From Trematomus loennbergii (Eukaryota > Chordata > Actinopteri > Perciformes > Nototheniidae), in assembly GCA_012861695.1 (NCBI GenBank), contig JAAOOA010000002.1, forward strand, positions 32,446,873-32,510,872: a stretch of 64,000 nt of DNA, given 5' to 3'. Shown here piece after piece: positions 11,147 through 23,400 of this stretch (position 1 is its first letter; every line of letters begins with the position of its first letter). The translations under genes and the position numbers were made by a program. Below the pieces are notes generated by a model. That model worked only from the letters and a program-made list of their open reading frames with translations, ran no database searches and was not told the origin of the DNA.

Positions 11147-13349
11147 TATTGGCTGACAGGTACCTATCCTGTGAGCTGGTAAATGTCAGTAAACTTCCAA
11201 GTTATGCGAACATGTAAGCAAAGCATAAATTACAGCTACGTTGACGTTACTTTGAATCGCTGGGGTAAGCTAAACCGTTAGCAAGTAGCTATAGCTAGCC
11301 AGATATATTAAATAAACACTTTGTCATACAATCTAAATGTTATGTTTTTTAGCGTTACCTGGTGATTTCAAAGAAAGCTCTCTGGGAAATGTTGACTTAC
11401 TGTTCGACATGAAGCTAGAAGCTACCTTACAGTACACAGTTGATCCTGAGTCCTGTCAGTTAAAGTGTTTCATAGTTAGCTTAGCTAAGCATCAACCTAG
11501 CACTGAAGTATATGGATGTTATGTGACAGTATTTCTGAGAAAAAGTCAGCTGAAGTGGTGGCATAGTTGCCACTGCTTTACGTGTCGACAGCATGTTTGA
11601 ATGTATTTGCAGCAGTAAATGTGGCTGTTTGGCCACTGACGTTGCCATAACAACACCTGAATTTAAATGTGCAACCTCTTTTTGTGACAGATTTTTGCAT
11701 GAAATTATAATTCTTTGAATGATATTCCTATTGACAACTAGTTTCTATGTGAACATTATGAGGTGGACAGCCAGAGAGAATAAATGAAAAACAGTTATGA
11801 AATACTATATGACAAAACAAGAATACAGTTTAAGTGATTTGTAAAATATCCATAAAGAGAAATCTGTTTACAGTTCTGTTTCATATGGGTGTTGAGAGAT
11901 GTATCCATAGATCTCTTAATTTTGCTCTCAAAGTGCACCAGATTGATGCTTTTAACTTCAATATTTAAAAAAAAAAAATCCCGGGGGAGCATGTCCCCGG
12001 ACCCCCTAGAGGAGGTTAGGTCCACGGTGTTTACATACTTATTTATACAATATGTGTGCTTATGCTAACATCATAAGACAAAAGTTGGTTCCGTGTTGTG
12101 TGTAGTGAGAACGCGCTAGAGTGAGGGGGGCCCCCAAGCCAAAGCTCGCTTAGGGCCCCCAAAAGTCTAGGGCCGGCCCTTATGGGCTCAGAACAGTCTC
12201 ATAATACACACATGCACACAGAAGGATTCACACTTGTATTTCATGATCCGCAAAAGGATTCACACTTGTATTTCCGGATGCACACTTGTGTTTTTCAATG
12301 CACACACAAATGTGTTCCGTTTCATATACATGTAAATAAAATCCAAATACAGAAAAAAGTTTTACATATGTATTTTTGATCCTCACATATTTGTTTTCCG
12401 TTTAAATCCCCTGAACCTACAAACACAAACCGCTTTCTGTGCATGGATCGCTGTGCATTCGTGTGTGGGTTTTTTGAGACTCCCCTGACGGTCACCCGAT
12501 TCGTACTTGTAATTTTTTCTATCTATAGCCAATCAGATGTCTCCTTCATTCTAAGCCAATCACATGAGCGCGTCCCCACGAGGGTATGATTTATTGCGTT
12601 CACTTCATGACACTTCATATACGCATTTTGCACTCTCCGCAGCAGGGTTTCCGCGGACAGAATTTATTTTACCGGACAAATTTGAAACTTACCGGTCATG
12701 TTTCAATAATAATAATAATAAGAAGAAGAATTGTGTAGCAGAGTTTCCGTTAGCAGGTAATTACCGGACTATGACCGGATATGGCTAATAACACGGGAGT
12801 AAGGATCATCTATTTTTTCCTCTCTCCCTCCCTCTCTCTTGACAGCCCGTCAGTTTCTCATGCAGCTCGCTAAAACTTCACTCGCGTTTATGTCCATATC
12901 GATCAGATCCAGCTCTCATGATCGGCCTTTATAGAGAGCACCGATCAAACTATTAAGAGTGAATATCGGCCGATAATGACCGGCGGGGCTCCCCCCGTTG
13001 ACAGTTCACTGTCTAGCACTGGCTTCGTAGTGCACTGATCGATTAGGCTAAGCTAACCTGTAGCTGCTCCCTCCACACTCACAACAACTTCATACAGACA
13101 TAAATAAAGCAGCTGTATTCGCCATACAGGAAACACACATTTAAAACGGTTTTGCCTGCCGTTTTGTGTACACAAGCATTCATTAATGGTTCGGAAAGTG
13201 GCACTGTACCTTAATAATATAAAGGCTTGTATTTGCGTGCATTTCCTGCTCGGAAAGTGGCAATGTACTGAGAGTGGAGGTGTCCTGAGATTAGCGCCTG
13301 CAGGCAGGCTCCATGGAACTGTCAGCTCCGGACAGCGCAAAATGCATTT
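11147..13349. other. No gene; mixed repeat remnants
   Basis: Contains a probable hAT end near 11985-12180 (GGGCCCCCAAAAG, then AGGGCCGGCCCT), repeated TTCACACTTGTATTT units at 12225-12300, an AATAAT/AAGAAG run near 12707-12730, and a partial copy (about 13030-13130) of the module around ACATAAATAAAGCAGC that recurs in the fold-back elements. No splice-compatible coding sequence was recognised. Confidence 0.45.
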
Positions 13350-13894
13350 CAACTTATACGGAAAGGGTATTCCTTTAGGGAGAGCACTTCTTGTTTGTGA
13401 TTGGACAGAGCCAGCCAGAGAAGCACTGCTGTGATTGGTTGTTTTTGCTGCCAGTCAAGAAATTACGCTCCGCGATTGGTCAGCACCTGACAGCGCAACA
13501 TGTCCCGAAACATTAGCCGTTAGCTGTTAGCACACAGAGCTCAAAGCTCCTCATATCTGTTCAAAAACTGGACAAAAAAACATGAACAAACCACAGACTG
13601 TCTATCATGGTGAATACAGTCGCTGCTTTATTTATATCTGTATGCCGTTGTTGTGAGTTTGGACGGAGCAGCTGCAGGTTAGTTGATCCGATCTCCATTC
13701 AGAAAACATGCATTTTAAAAGGTTTTTCGCCTGCCGTCTTGTCTGCAGACTTGTCACAGCATTAATTCATGGTTTTTACTAACTGGTAAAAAGTATGTTG
13801 TTACTTCGCATCATTTTTGAAACGTGTATTACAATTAAATCACGGTAAAATAGGTTGTTTTGTTGTAGTCTACCATAGTATTTACATGGTTATA

Positions 13895-15004
13895 GAGAGG
13901 CGAAGTCCCGCCCTTCTACTTCCGCCCCATGGGACCTTATTTCGGAAAGATTATGTATTGAAGTCAATGGAGAGAGAAAGATTATCTTTCGAGCCCGTTT
14001 GAATTGTGCCACACATATGATGTTTGTCAATCTTAAAAAATTATTTCCATGTCAAAAAAGTCAGAGTTTGTCGTAAAACTGTTGAAATATAAGACTATGA
14101 AAAATACGCAACTAGAAAGACTACAAATCCCAGAATCCCGGTCCCGCATGCTGGCTCTTACGGAACCGACTAACTCCCCTTTTGTGTATGTACAGCTCTA
14201 AACATGCCCAGACTTGTAGTGATTTTCACCTCTTTTAATACTTTTCGCCTCATTCTGAAAGAAAGAAGTGTAATGTGCTAACGTGATGGCCATCTTGGTG
14301 TGTGGACTGGAGAGGAGATGCAGTTCATTGACTCAGTCATTGGTATACGTTTATTTATAAAGCTTTGTTGGGTAAACTCCTGTATTATATCTGCTCTCTG
14401 ATAACACAGAGAGTTGCAAGCAGCTATTGTCTGAGATCGCATGATGTAGTATTGTTAGATGTGCCAAGAGCAAGGACTGTCTTAGGTAAGACAGCTTTTA
14501 TGTGCGCAGCTCCACTTGCTTGGAACAATCTTCAGCAATAATTGAAACTGAGCAATCTCATTCCTCTGCATGTTTTTAAAGCTAGGCTAAATGAAATGCT
14601 CGTTGATACTATGGGTAAATGTCTATGACTATGTAAATGTATCCTGTAAATATAATGTATGGTGTCCTTTATTGTTTTATGTTTCATGTGGAACCTATAT
14701 GCTGCAGGTCTCCCTTGAAAAAGAGATCTATGATCTCAATCTGGTTAAATAAAGGTTTAAAATGAAATGAAAAAATTTAGCGGTTTCACACAAAAAAAGT
14801 GTTACTTCACAGTTTTACGACACATTTTAATTTTTTTGACTTGCAAAATTATCTTTTAAATTGACAAACATCATATGTGTAATTCGTGGCACAATTCAAA
14901 TGGGATCGAAAGATAATCTTTCTCTCTCCATTGACTTCAATACATACTTTTTCCGAAATAAGGTCCCATGGAGCTCCCCCGGAAAGGGAGGGACTTCGCC
15001 TCTC
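13895..15004. mobile_element. Long-TIR, TA-flanked DNA element, copy 2 (1110 bp), nested
   Basis: Bounded by GAGAGGCGAAGTC and GACTTCGCCTCTC with TA on each side (13893-13894, 15005-15006). The terminal inverted repeats extend about 190 bp with few mismatches. It is the same family as 9270-11146 but internally different, carrying a LINE 3' tail at about 14440-14765. It splits the fold-back element: related sequence at 59880-59930 runs on without it. Confidence 0.72.
14440..14765 (+). mobile_element. LINE 3'-end fragment
   Basis: Carries the last part of an RT-type reading frame in decayed form, then GGTCTCCCTTGAAAAAGAGA, ATCTCAATCTGG and TTAAATAAAGG, a very common 3' terminus of fish non-LTR retrotransposons. 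Plus-strand orientation, 5'-truncated. Subfamily not determined. Confidence 0.6.
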
Positions 15005-15660
15005 TATAAGCCCTGCCTCGCTCTAATCGCTCGAGTTTCAGGTTTCACCGCGGCTGTCAGCTGTGTTTACTCCTGTCATTCAAACAAGACACGCTGGAGA
15101 GGGGGCGGGGCTTATATCCATGCAAATACTTTGGTAGATACCAACTACAACAAAATGAACATATTTTACCGTGATTTAATTGTAATACACGTTTAAAAAA
15201 TGATGCCGAAGTAACAACATACTGATACCGGTTAGTAAAAACCATGAATTAATGCTGTGACAAGTGTGCAGACAAGACGGCAGGCAAAAAACCTTTTAAA
15301 ATGCGTGTTTTCTGAATGGAGATCGGATCGATCAGGATAAACCAACCTGTAGCGGCTGCTCTGTCCAAACTCACAACAACGGCATACAGACATAAATAAA
15401 GCAGTGACTGTATTCACCATGACATAGACTTTGTTCATGTTTAACTTTTGTCCAGTTTCTGAACAGATATGAGTGTGCCGTTAGCTGTGCTAACAGCTGT
15501 TTCGGGACATGTTGCGCTGTTGGGTGCTGACCAATCACGAAGCGTAACTTCTTGACTGGCAGCAAAAACAACCAATCACAGCAGTGCATCTCTGGCTGGC
15601 TCTGTCCAATCACAAACAAGAAGTGTTCTCCCTAAAGGAATACCCTTTCCGTATCAGTTG

Positions 15661-16075
15661 AAATGCTGTGGTGTTTTGTGAAATGCTGTGGCGTTTTGTG
15701 AAATGCTGTGGTGTTTTCTCAAATGCTGTGGTGTTTGTGAAATGCTGTAGTGTTTGTGAAATGCTGTTGGGTTTTCTCAAATGCTGTGGTGTTTTGTGAA
15801 ATGCTGTGGTGTTTTGTGAAATGCTGTAGTGTTTTGTGAAATGCTGTGGTGTTTTGTGAAATGCTGTAGTGTTTTCTGAAATGCTGTGGTGTTTTCTGAA
15901 ATGCTGTGATGTTTTGTGAAATGCTGTGGCGTTTTGTGAAATGCTGCGGCGTTTTGTGAAATGCTGCGGCGTTTTGTGAAATGCTGCGGGGTTTTGTGAA
16001 ATGCTGTGGCGTTTTCTGAAATGCTGTAGTGTTTTCTGAAATGCTGTGGTGTTTTCTGAAATGCTGTGGTGTCTT
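15661..16075 (+). repeat. 20-bp minisatellite (about 21 units)
   Basis: Tandem units close to AAATGCTGTGGTGTTTTGTG, mostly exactly 20 bp in register from 15781 to 16060, with unit variants at GTGG/GTAG/GCGG/GCGC and TTTTGTG/TTTTCTG and some shortened units at 15720-15780. The same unit, in both orientations, forms the subterminal arrays of the fold-back element at 58295-60491. Because 20 is not a multiple of 3, each frame reads a 20-residue periodic peptide without stops; this is not a gene. Confidence 0.92.
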
Positions 16076-16159
16076 GCACTTCCGGGCCACCGTATCTTAT
16101 AGATCTTTAAGATATATACATAGACAATAATAGATAATAATACAATTAATTAATATTAT

Positions 16160-16207
16160 ATATTGACACTTCTTATGCTCATCGATGAGCATAAGAAGTG
16201 TCAATAT
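16160..16207. repeat. Perfect 48-bp palindrome without a loop
   Basis: The 24 bases before and after the centre between 16183 and 16184 (ATCGAT core, GACACTTCTTATGCTCAT arm) are exact reverse complements. Weaker complementarity continues outwards through ATTAATATTA to about 16216, with two extra bases on the left. It lies 67 bp outside the fold-back element's right end. Confidence 0.9.
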
Positions 16208-16216
16208 AATATTAAT

Positions 16217-16860
16217 GAACGTTCTAGTTCATTCAAAGCCAGATAACTCACTTTTGATTATTAGCCTATCGAAGAACATGTGCAATATCGTCAGAAGAGT
16301 TTTGATGTAGTTGTTCAACCCCACAGTTTCCACTAGCACGACATTGTTTTTTTGTGCAGGGTTTATTTCTTTCTGAACAATTGTCACAGCAGGATGTAAA
16401 AGTACCTTCTATAACAAAATGCTGTAAACATGTCACATGTCTGGTAAATAGAAATGTAAAAGTCAATTAATTTATGGTGAGAACTATATCAGGTGTGGTC
16501 ATTTTAAATGGCTGTTTACATTTGAATGCCACAATATCACAACTCTTTATTACAATATTATATTAGTGATTTTACGTGAGCTATGACAAGATAAAAAATA
16601 ATGTCTATAAATATAGTTTGAAACATCCCAAAACTGTCATGTGTTCACTGTGACACGCCTGTTGCAGCCTTACTTTGTCATGTCCATTCCCCTGATCCAT
16701 GCAGGCTTCACCCTCTCCTCCAGGCCTCTGAGCATTTGTGCCCCCTCCCTCCTCCCCAGCTGGCCTGCGGTCAGTTGCTGTACACCTGCACCACAGCAGA
16801 CATTATGGGAGCTCAGCAGCGTAACATCTGATTCAGGCTCTGCAGGGGCGGCGTGTGTCG
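16217..16860. other. No gene seen
   Basis: AT-rich sequence upstream of the picalm promoter region. Nothing recognised, apart from rising GC content towards 16700. Confidence 0.4.
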
Positions 16861-17411
16861 TGTGTTCAGCCAGGTTTTCACTCTCAGAGCTCGGCAGACA
16901 GAGCAAAGCAGGCCCGCCATTTCGCCTCCTCCTCGGTAGTCTTTTTTATTTCTCAGCGCTTTACGGCGGAGCAGCGGCAGGAGGAGGAGAAGCGGCGGCG
17001 ACGACTGGCGGAGCGGCGGAGGCAGGCAGGAGGAGAGACGCAGGGATCCGGCGTGCCACATCGGGATGAGAGCGACACAGAGACCCGGGTCGGATGAGTC
17101 AGCGAGTGGACCCTGCAATCACGGCATCCCTGAAATCTGACTGACGGAGCGCCAGAAAGAAGAAACAATTTAACAATTTCTGATTGTGTTGTTGTCGGAT
17201 TCCGCTTCTCTTTATTCCGCCCTCCCCTGGTCCGCGTCTGCCATAGCCTAGTTTTGATTTTTTTTTATTCCACCTAGGTGGGAAAGGGGGTCCGGCAAGG
17301 TTGCGGAGGAGGTGGAGGTTTTATTTTATTTTTTCCCCTTAAAAGCTCACACCCGAAGATAAAAATTCAAACAACAATTCTAAAGTCTTTTGTTGCATTG
17401 AGTGAGTGAAG
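16861..17411 (+). promoter_or_regulatory. GC-rich picalm promoter and 5' UTR region
   Basis: The stretch before the picalm start is CpG- and GC-rich (GCGGCGGCGACGACTGG, GGAGCGGCGGAGG around 16970-17030), unlike the AT-rich flanks, and then runs pyrimidine-rich into the start codon at 17412. No TATA box is apparent near a clear initiation site, as is usual for CpG-island housekeeping promoters. The exact transcription start cannot be placed from sequence alone. Confidence 0.55.
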
Positions 17412-20400
17412 ATGTCGGGGCAGAGCATTACGGACAGGATAACTGCAGCCCAGCACAGTGTAACGGGATCCGCTGTGTCAAAAACAGTATGCAAGGCAAC
17501 CACTCACGAAGTAATGGGCCCGAAAAAGAAACATTTGGATTGTGAGTATCCTTTTTTTTCAACTTTACAGCACACAAGTGTTAAATCACCGCAGGCTGAG
17601 CGGAAACGCCGCTTCAGCTGTCTGAGTTATGGCGGTGGAGGAGCTACCAGGCCTCAAAGCCTAAGCGATGCTACATGCTAAATTGCTCATGTCAGGGAGA
17701 TTATATTGTTATAACATCGCGCACAGGCCTTGTTGACATAGTGCTCTACATAATTAAAACGGGTTGAAAGACGTAGTGTCCCTTTATTAAGCCTTACAAA
17801 TGGGTTTCTTTTCATTTTTTGTCACAAATAGCTGTCAGACTAGCTTATCTGGCTGTCTGGTTTTGTTCACCCCTTTTCTCGTGTCATTCCCATGTCTACT
17901 CATTGATTTGTATCTTAAATGTTTAGCCTGCGTTGCAGATACATTGGATGAATATTTATTGAGCTGAATCTTAAAGGAAACAGGTAAATCGGTGTAAGCT
18001 AGTGGGCCCCTGACTCTCACAGGCCCTGATATGAACATTTACTGGAGTCCAATTTCATCTCCCATCTTGGTGCACCTGCAGCTGGACAAGTGTCTCTTGC
18101 AGGCTACAGGGTGAAGTGATTGAGTAAAAACCTGGTGTTTCTCATGGAGTTATCATGATGTGTAAGACACTATAAATCTGAGTTTGTGGCTGAGGTTTGT
18201 GACTTTCCTTCCTCCTTTACTCAGGAAGTCAAACACTTCTGCTTGTACCCTGACGTAAGCACAATAGCTTAAATCCTCGTGTGACCATTAGTGTGATGCA
18301 CTCCCAGAAAGAGGAGTCACTGTTCTTCTGTACTTAAGCAGGCAGTGGGTAGATTTTCTGCATATTGATCTGCACTTGCAAATGCATGATGGCAGCAATG
18401 AAAGAGTTTTTTGATAAAATGTCCTGCGTCATCATAAGAGTTCAGGAAAAAGTGTGTGCTGAATCCAGGCTCATTGTCATGATCTGTGGAGAGGAATCGA
18501 AGATAATATGATGAGTTAACTGGTCATAAGTAATGGTTACTTGCTGAATATTTTTGGCTCAATGTTATAAGTTGCAGGTTCCACACCTGTTGTGCTGCTC
18601 GGGCTCACTCCCCTGAGGTGAGATGAGCAAAAGTTGGCAGAGTGAGACTCAAATATCCAATGTGACTGACTTGTCTCAGTATACAGAACAGTGTATAATC
18701 TGTTTAGATACAGTATGAACACAGTATCATCTTGTTTAATGTTGAAACATGAAGGTGTCTGGATTATTTGATTTATAGTGTATATACATTAAGATGGATT
18801 ACTTTATGTCCCTTCTGACATGATAGTAGAGTTTTCCCTAAGTTTCCCTAATATGTAAGTATTGTATATGGCAATTGCATGCCTTTTTTATTAGAGAGTT
18901 ATCAATACTTTAAATGAGGGGAGAAAGAGATTGGGAAAAGCCTAAGTTTAGAGATCATACTTGCAGTATGCACAATTATGGCTGGATATGAATATGGTTG
19001 TATCATAGTCTTAAATGTTGTCCTATCCTAAGCAGTTTTGCAGGAACTTTTTGAGACGATGGTCAAGCTAATGCATTAAAATGATTGATTCTGTCTGACC
19101 AAAGGTCTAAAACCTAAAGATATTGAGTTTACGATAACATAATGCAAAGAAAAGCAAAAACTCTTTAGATTTGAGAAGTTGGAACAAGGTAATATTTGTC
19201 CTTTTTGCTTGATGGAAGACTTTGGCTTTTTGATTTTAGTTCAACTAGGATACATGAGTTTTTGGGACTTTGGGTATTATACTTTTTACAATTTCCTACA
19301 ACTCTTTTTTTTACCTAACCAGAAGCCAAAGTTATCAATAGTCAAATATATGTCATCATAAGCAGTCCGATAAGAAAATAGCGTTTAAATTATATTTATT
19401 TCATGAGTCTATTGGAGCGTTATCCCCACCTGTTGATTTGTGGAGTTGTGTCAAACTATACAGGGAACCTTTTAAATAAACCAGATTATTAATCTGACAT
19501 TTGATGACAGTTTTTTTTATTCTGTTCTGGCCTGATCTCTTACTTTGTTCCTCTCTGTAACAACACTTAATTCACTCGCAATCATGCAGATCACAATCAT
19601 CAGAGATGTGTGTGATTGTCTCTACATATTGCTTGTTCTCCTCTGTTGTTTTGACCGTGTTTTGACTTTGCACAAGTAAAACAGTGACTGGATCTATTTT
19701 AGGATTTTAGTTTTTTTGATTATTGGCAACTTTTGAAAATCAATGCTACAAACATTTCTTGTACTATAACAGACAGTATTAGGGTTGGATACCTCGTCCT
19801 CCACATAGTTATTTAGTGCTTCTGGGCAAAAAAATAAGTTTATAGAGTCATTATTTAGAAAATTAGGATTGATACAATTACGATACCTGCCTAAACTATC
19901 TTGCTGCCAATACTGAAACATTACTTCATCAGAAATCTGTAAAAGTAATGGGCAAATTAACACATTTGTGAGGTTATCCTGAGTTAGTTTTTAGTGATTA
20001 TATATTAACTCCCAACATATATCCCACCCTAATGGTGATTAACACTGTTCAGCAGCGTCATGCTCCTTCATGATTGTTACATGAATGAATTAGAATCATT
20101 AATGTTAACCACAGTGAATATTTAGTGGCTGATTGTTACATGACAGTGCTGTCAGTTTATCCTCCTCCCCCATATTCCTCCTCCTTACTCGTACTCATCT
20201 CCTCTTCATCATCTTCTTCTGTGGGCAGCTCAGCCACCCATGCTAACTGCTGCTGCTTCTCTGGAAGGTTATCCTGTCCTACTTAAAGTCCCCCGCCTTT
20301 GAAAAGTCAAATATAGGACAGAAAGGGAGACCCAATTACCCCGTCAGTCTGATCGCTGCTGTGAATGGCAGGGTTATTCTCACTTTGACTAACATCATTC

Positions 20401-23400
20401 AAGCAGCACATGGATGTAGGGTAAACATATTTGCAGAGGAAGTGGGGCAGAAAATGTATGATTTACATCTTAATGTCCTGCACTTTACCTTGCTCTGTTA
20501 AAAGGATGTTTTCATGCCATTAACAATTGAAATGAATGCTATCAGTGTCTGCTTCTGCTTCAGGGGTCCCTGATTGCATCGGTGATGGTTCTATGTTTAT
20601 TATGCTAATTTTATGTAGAAAACTTCTTGCTTAACATACTGTTATTTTAGGGTATTTTGAGTAGAATTATTCTGTAATTGTAACTCGGGTCTACAGGGTA
20701 ATTATTGTCACTAACAATGAGATGTATTAACAGTTAATAATTGACGAATAGATTTGGCAATCAAGCAACTATTCTAGAATATAACATGCCAGCAAAAAGT
20801 CAGCAGTAATATCTTTGCTATTTTGGGTAATTTAAAATGTAAATGAATAACCAACTTCAATTATACATTCTACAGAGGTTTTCAGGGGGGTATATACAGT
20901 AGAGGGAATACAACTGAATAAATAAGATATGAACATTTGATACTTCACTTAGAATGGTATTAGGTGGAGAACATCGGCAAAGCCCAGAGAATGCTTGAGA
21001 CATAACTTAAACAATCAATTGAATATCTAAGTTATTGTGTCAAGATTTTATGTTTATATTTTATTTGGAAATCAATTTGTAATCTATTTTCAGTTTTAAC
21101 TTGACCAAACCTCTCTTTGAAAAGTATCCACTTAAATATAGGAATTAGCAGCAGTGTGTTTTGCAACTTTTGGTATTTTGCGAACGCTGCTAACAGGTGA
21201 CCGAACTGCACATAATGACCTGTTGTGGAGGAGTTAAGTGTGAGTCACATCGGAGACTGTTTTTGTCTCAGACATCCAAAAATGAAATGGTGCATCTGTG
21301 GTCGCTTTTTACTTTTCATCGTAGGCAGCAGGTTGTCTGTTCACTAACTCATCGTGAGGCCTTTTGACAATTCACTCAGAATATGCTGGTTTATATGAGT
21401 GTGTGTGTATATATATATCTATCATTATATATATATATATATATATATATCTATCTATCATTATATATATATATCTATCTATCATTATATATATATATAT
21501 ATATATATCTATCTATCTATCATTTATATATATATATATATATATATCTATATCATTATATATATATATATCTATCATTATATATATATATATATGTAAC
21601 TGAGTTATTTATTTTGTTAAAGTTTCAGCCATTCTGTTCACAGTTCTGTCATCAGATTATTTAATATGATTTGTTAAAACGTTGTTGTTTCTGTTGATGT
21701 GAAATATTATGTATTTCATTTAAATAAAAAGCAATGTTAGTTTTGTTCACAATTTGTTAATTTTCATTTAATCGTTTATTTGAATAGGGACAATGCACAT
21801 TAATGAACACTTTAGACAAATAATGCTTCAAGTGTAAATATGCCGGATTTTAGCTTTGAGCTAATTTCCATTCGTAGTCCCTGACATACAACATATAGTT
21901 AGTTTACCTCATTTTTCTCTCCAAAAGAACCGATAAGAGTACCGTTAAAAGACCGGACCGATAAGCGGTATCGATAAAAGTAGTAGTACCGTTAAAACCT
22001 TAACGATACCCATCCCTAAACTCAACACACTATCGATTGTGCAATGATATTTTCACAGTTTTCTTACACAATAACAGATTATATTTAAGCGGGTGTTTTT
22101 TACACGAATTGTAATTTTACTATTATCAAGACTTAACGATTATCCAAATATTTGCGCAATAATGGACTACAACAATTGTTGATCATAATAAAATATGTAT
22201 TGCTGCAGTTATATTCAAAATAATGGAAGGATGAAGCACAGTATATTGGAGAAGAGCAGTTTGACATTTTCTTTGATGGACTTCTTTTTTTTCTTCAGCC
22301 TTGGAAAATAAAACATTTATTTTTGATAGTTACACATATTATGTTTAACGGAAACTTGTGTTTTGTTTCAGATTTGATCCACTGCACCAATGAGATGAAC
22401 GTGAACATCCCCCAGCTGGCGGACTCTCTGTTTGAGCGGACCACCAACACCAGCTGGGTGGTGGTGTTTAAGTCTCTCATCACCACACAGCACCTCATGG
22501 TCTATGGCAACGAGGTGACGCTCCTCAGCATGCACAGGCAGACCATTTCACCATTAATGTGTTACCTATTAGGAGTGTGGTGTTGTTTTGTTAACCTGTC
22601 TCCCCTTCCTCACAGCGGTTTGTCCAGTACTTGGCCTCAAGGAATACATTATTCAACCTCAGTAACTTTCTGGACAAAAGTGGGCTACAAGGTAACAATT
22701 TGATTCTGGCTGTTGTTGATCCTAGTTCTAAGTTATTCTGAAATGATGCTCTGTTTCTTAAAGTACATTTTCCTTCTGTTGTTTTTCATTGCAGGTTATG
22801 ACATGTCCACATTTATCAGGAGGTATAGTCGATATCTGAACGAGAAAGCTGTTTCATACAGACAGGTCGCCTTTGACTTCACAAAAGTTAAACGCGGGTA
22901 AGGACCTATTATTTTTAATATTTATTTTCTATTCTACAATATTAAACTGTCGAAATATTTACTTTTGTAATATATCTGAAAGAAGAATGGTATTTAGTCT
23001 GCAACAAACTATCATATTCTTTATTGCTAAACATCTCAAGTATTTTACGTAGTCTAAAACATTTCAGAAATAAACCAATTACAATATTCCAGATATCTTC
23101 AAAACTGTTTTTTTTTAAATTATTATTACCTACAAGTATGATTGTACACTGAATATCTTTGGGTTCAAGCATGACATCTGTCATAAAAATGAAATACATT
23201 CAGTCTGTTTTTTCGGAGCTGTTTGCTCATCTCTCTCTCTGTCTCCCCCCACCTTCCCCCTCTCTTCCCTCTCCTGCTTGCTTTGTCCGCACAGAGTGGA
23301 CGGCGTAATGAGGACCATGAACACAGAGAAGCTGCTGAAGACCATCCCAATTATTCAGAACCAGATGGATGCCCTCCTCGATTTCAATGTGAGTTTGAGG

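Larger units (their letters stand above)
13350..16092. mobile_element. Fold-back element, copy 1, with nested insertion (left limit uncertain)
   Basis: The right end is GGGCCACCG, followed by TA (16093-16094), the same end as the complete element at 58295-60491. From about 13360 to 13890 and, inverted, 15010 to 15660 the two arms match: the AAAGGGTATTCCTTTAGGGAG block at 13362 recurs inverted near 15640, and the three CCAAT boxes, ACATAAATAAAGC block and GTAACAACATACTGATACC block follow in mirrored order. The right arm ends in the 20-bp array 15661-16075; the matching left array is missing, so the left end is truncated or rearranged. The 13895-15004 element sits between the arms. No ORF of a transposase is visible. 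Confidence 0.6.

Noticed and set aside
15719..16090. 123-codon minus-strand open frame with repeated Ser-Ile-Ser-Glu-Asn-Thr-Thr-Ala-Phe-type units
   Set aside because: It is the 20-bp minisatellite read in frame; all three frames give the same 20-residue period, with no start context, splice sites or family.
21364..21664. Tyr/Ile-rich open frames in three phases
   Set aside because: Translation of the TA/TATC microsatellite in picalm intron 1.
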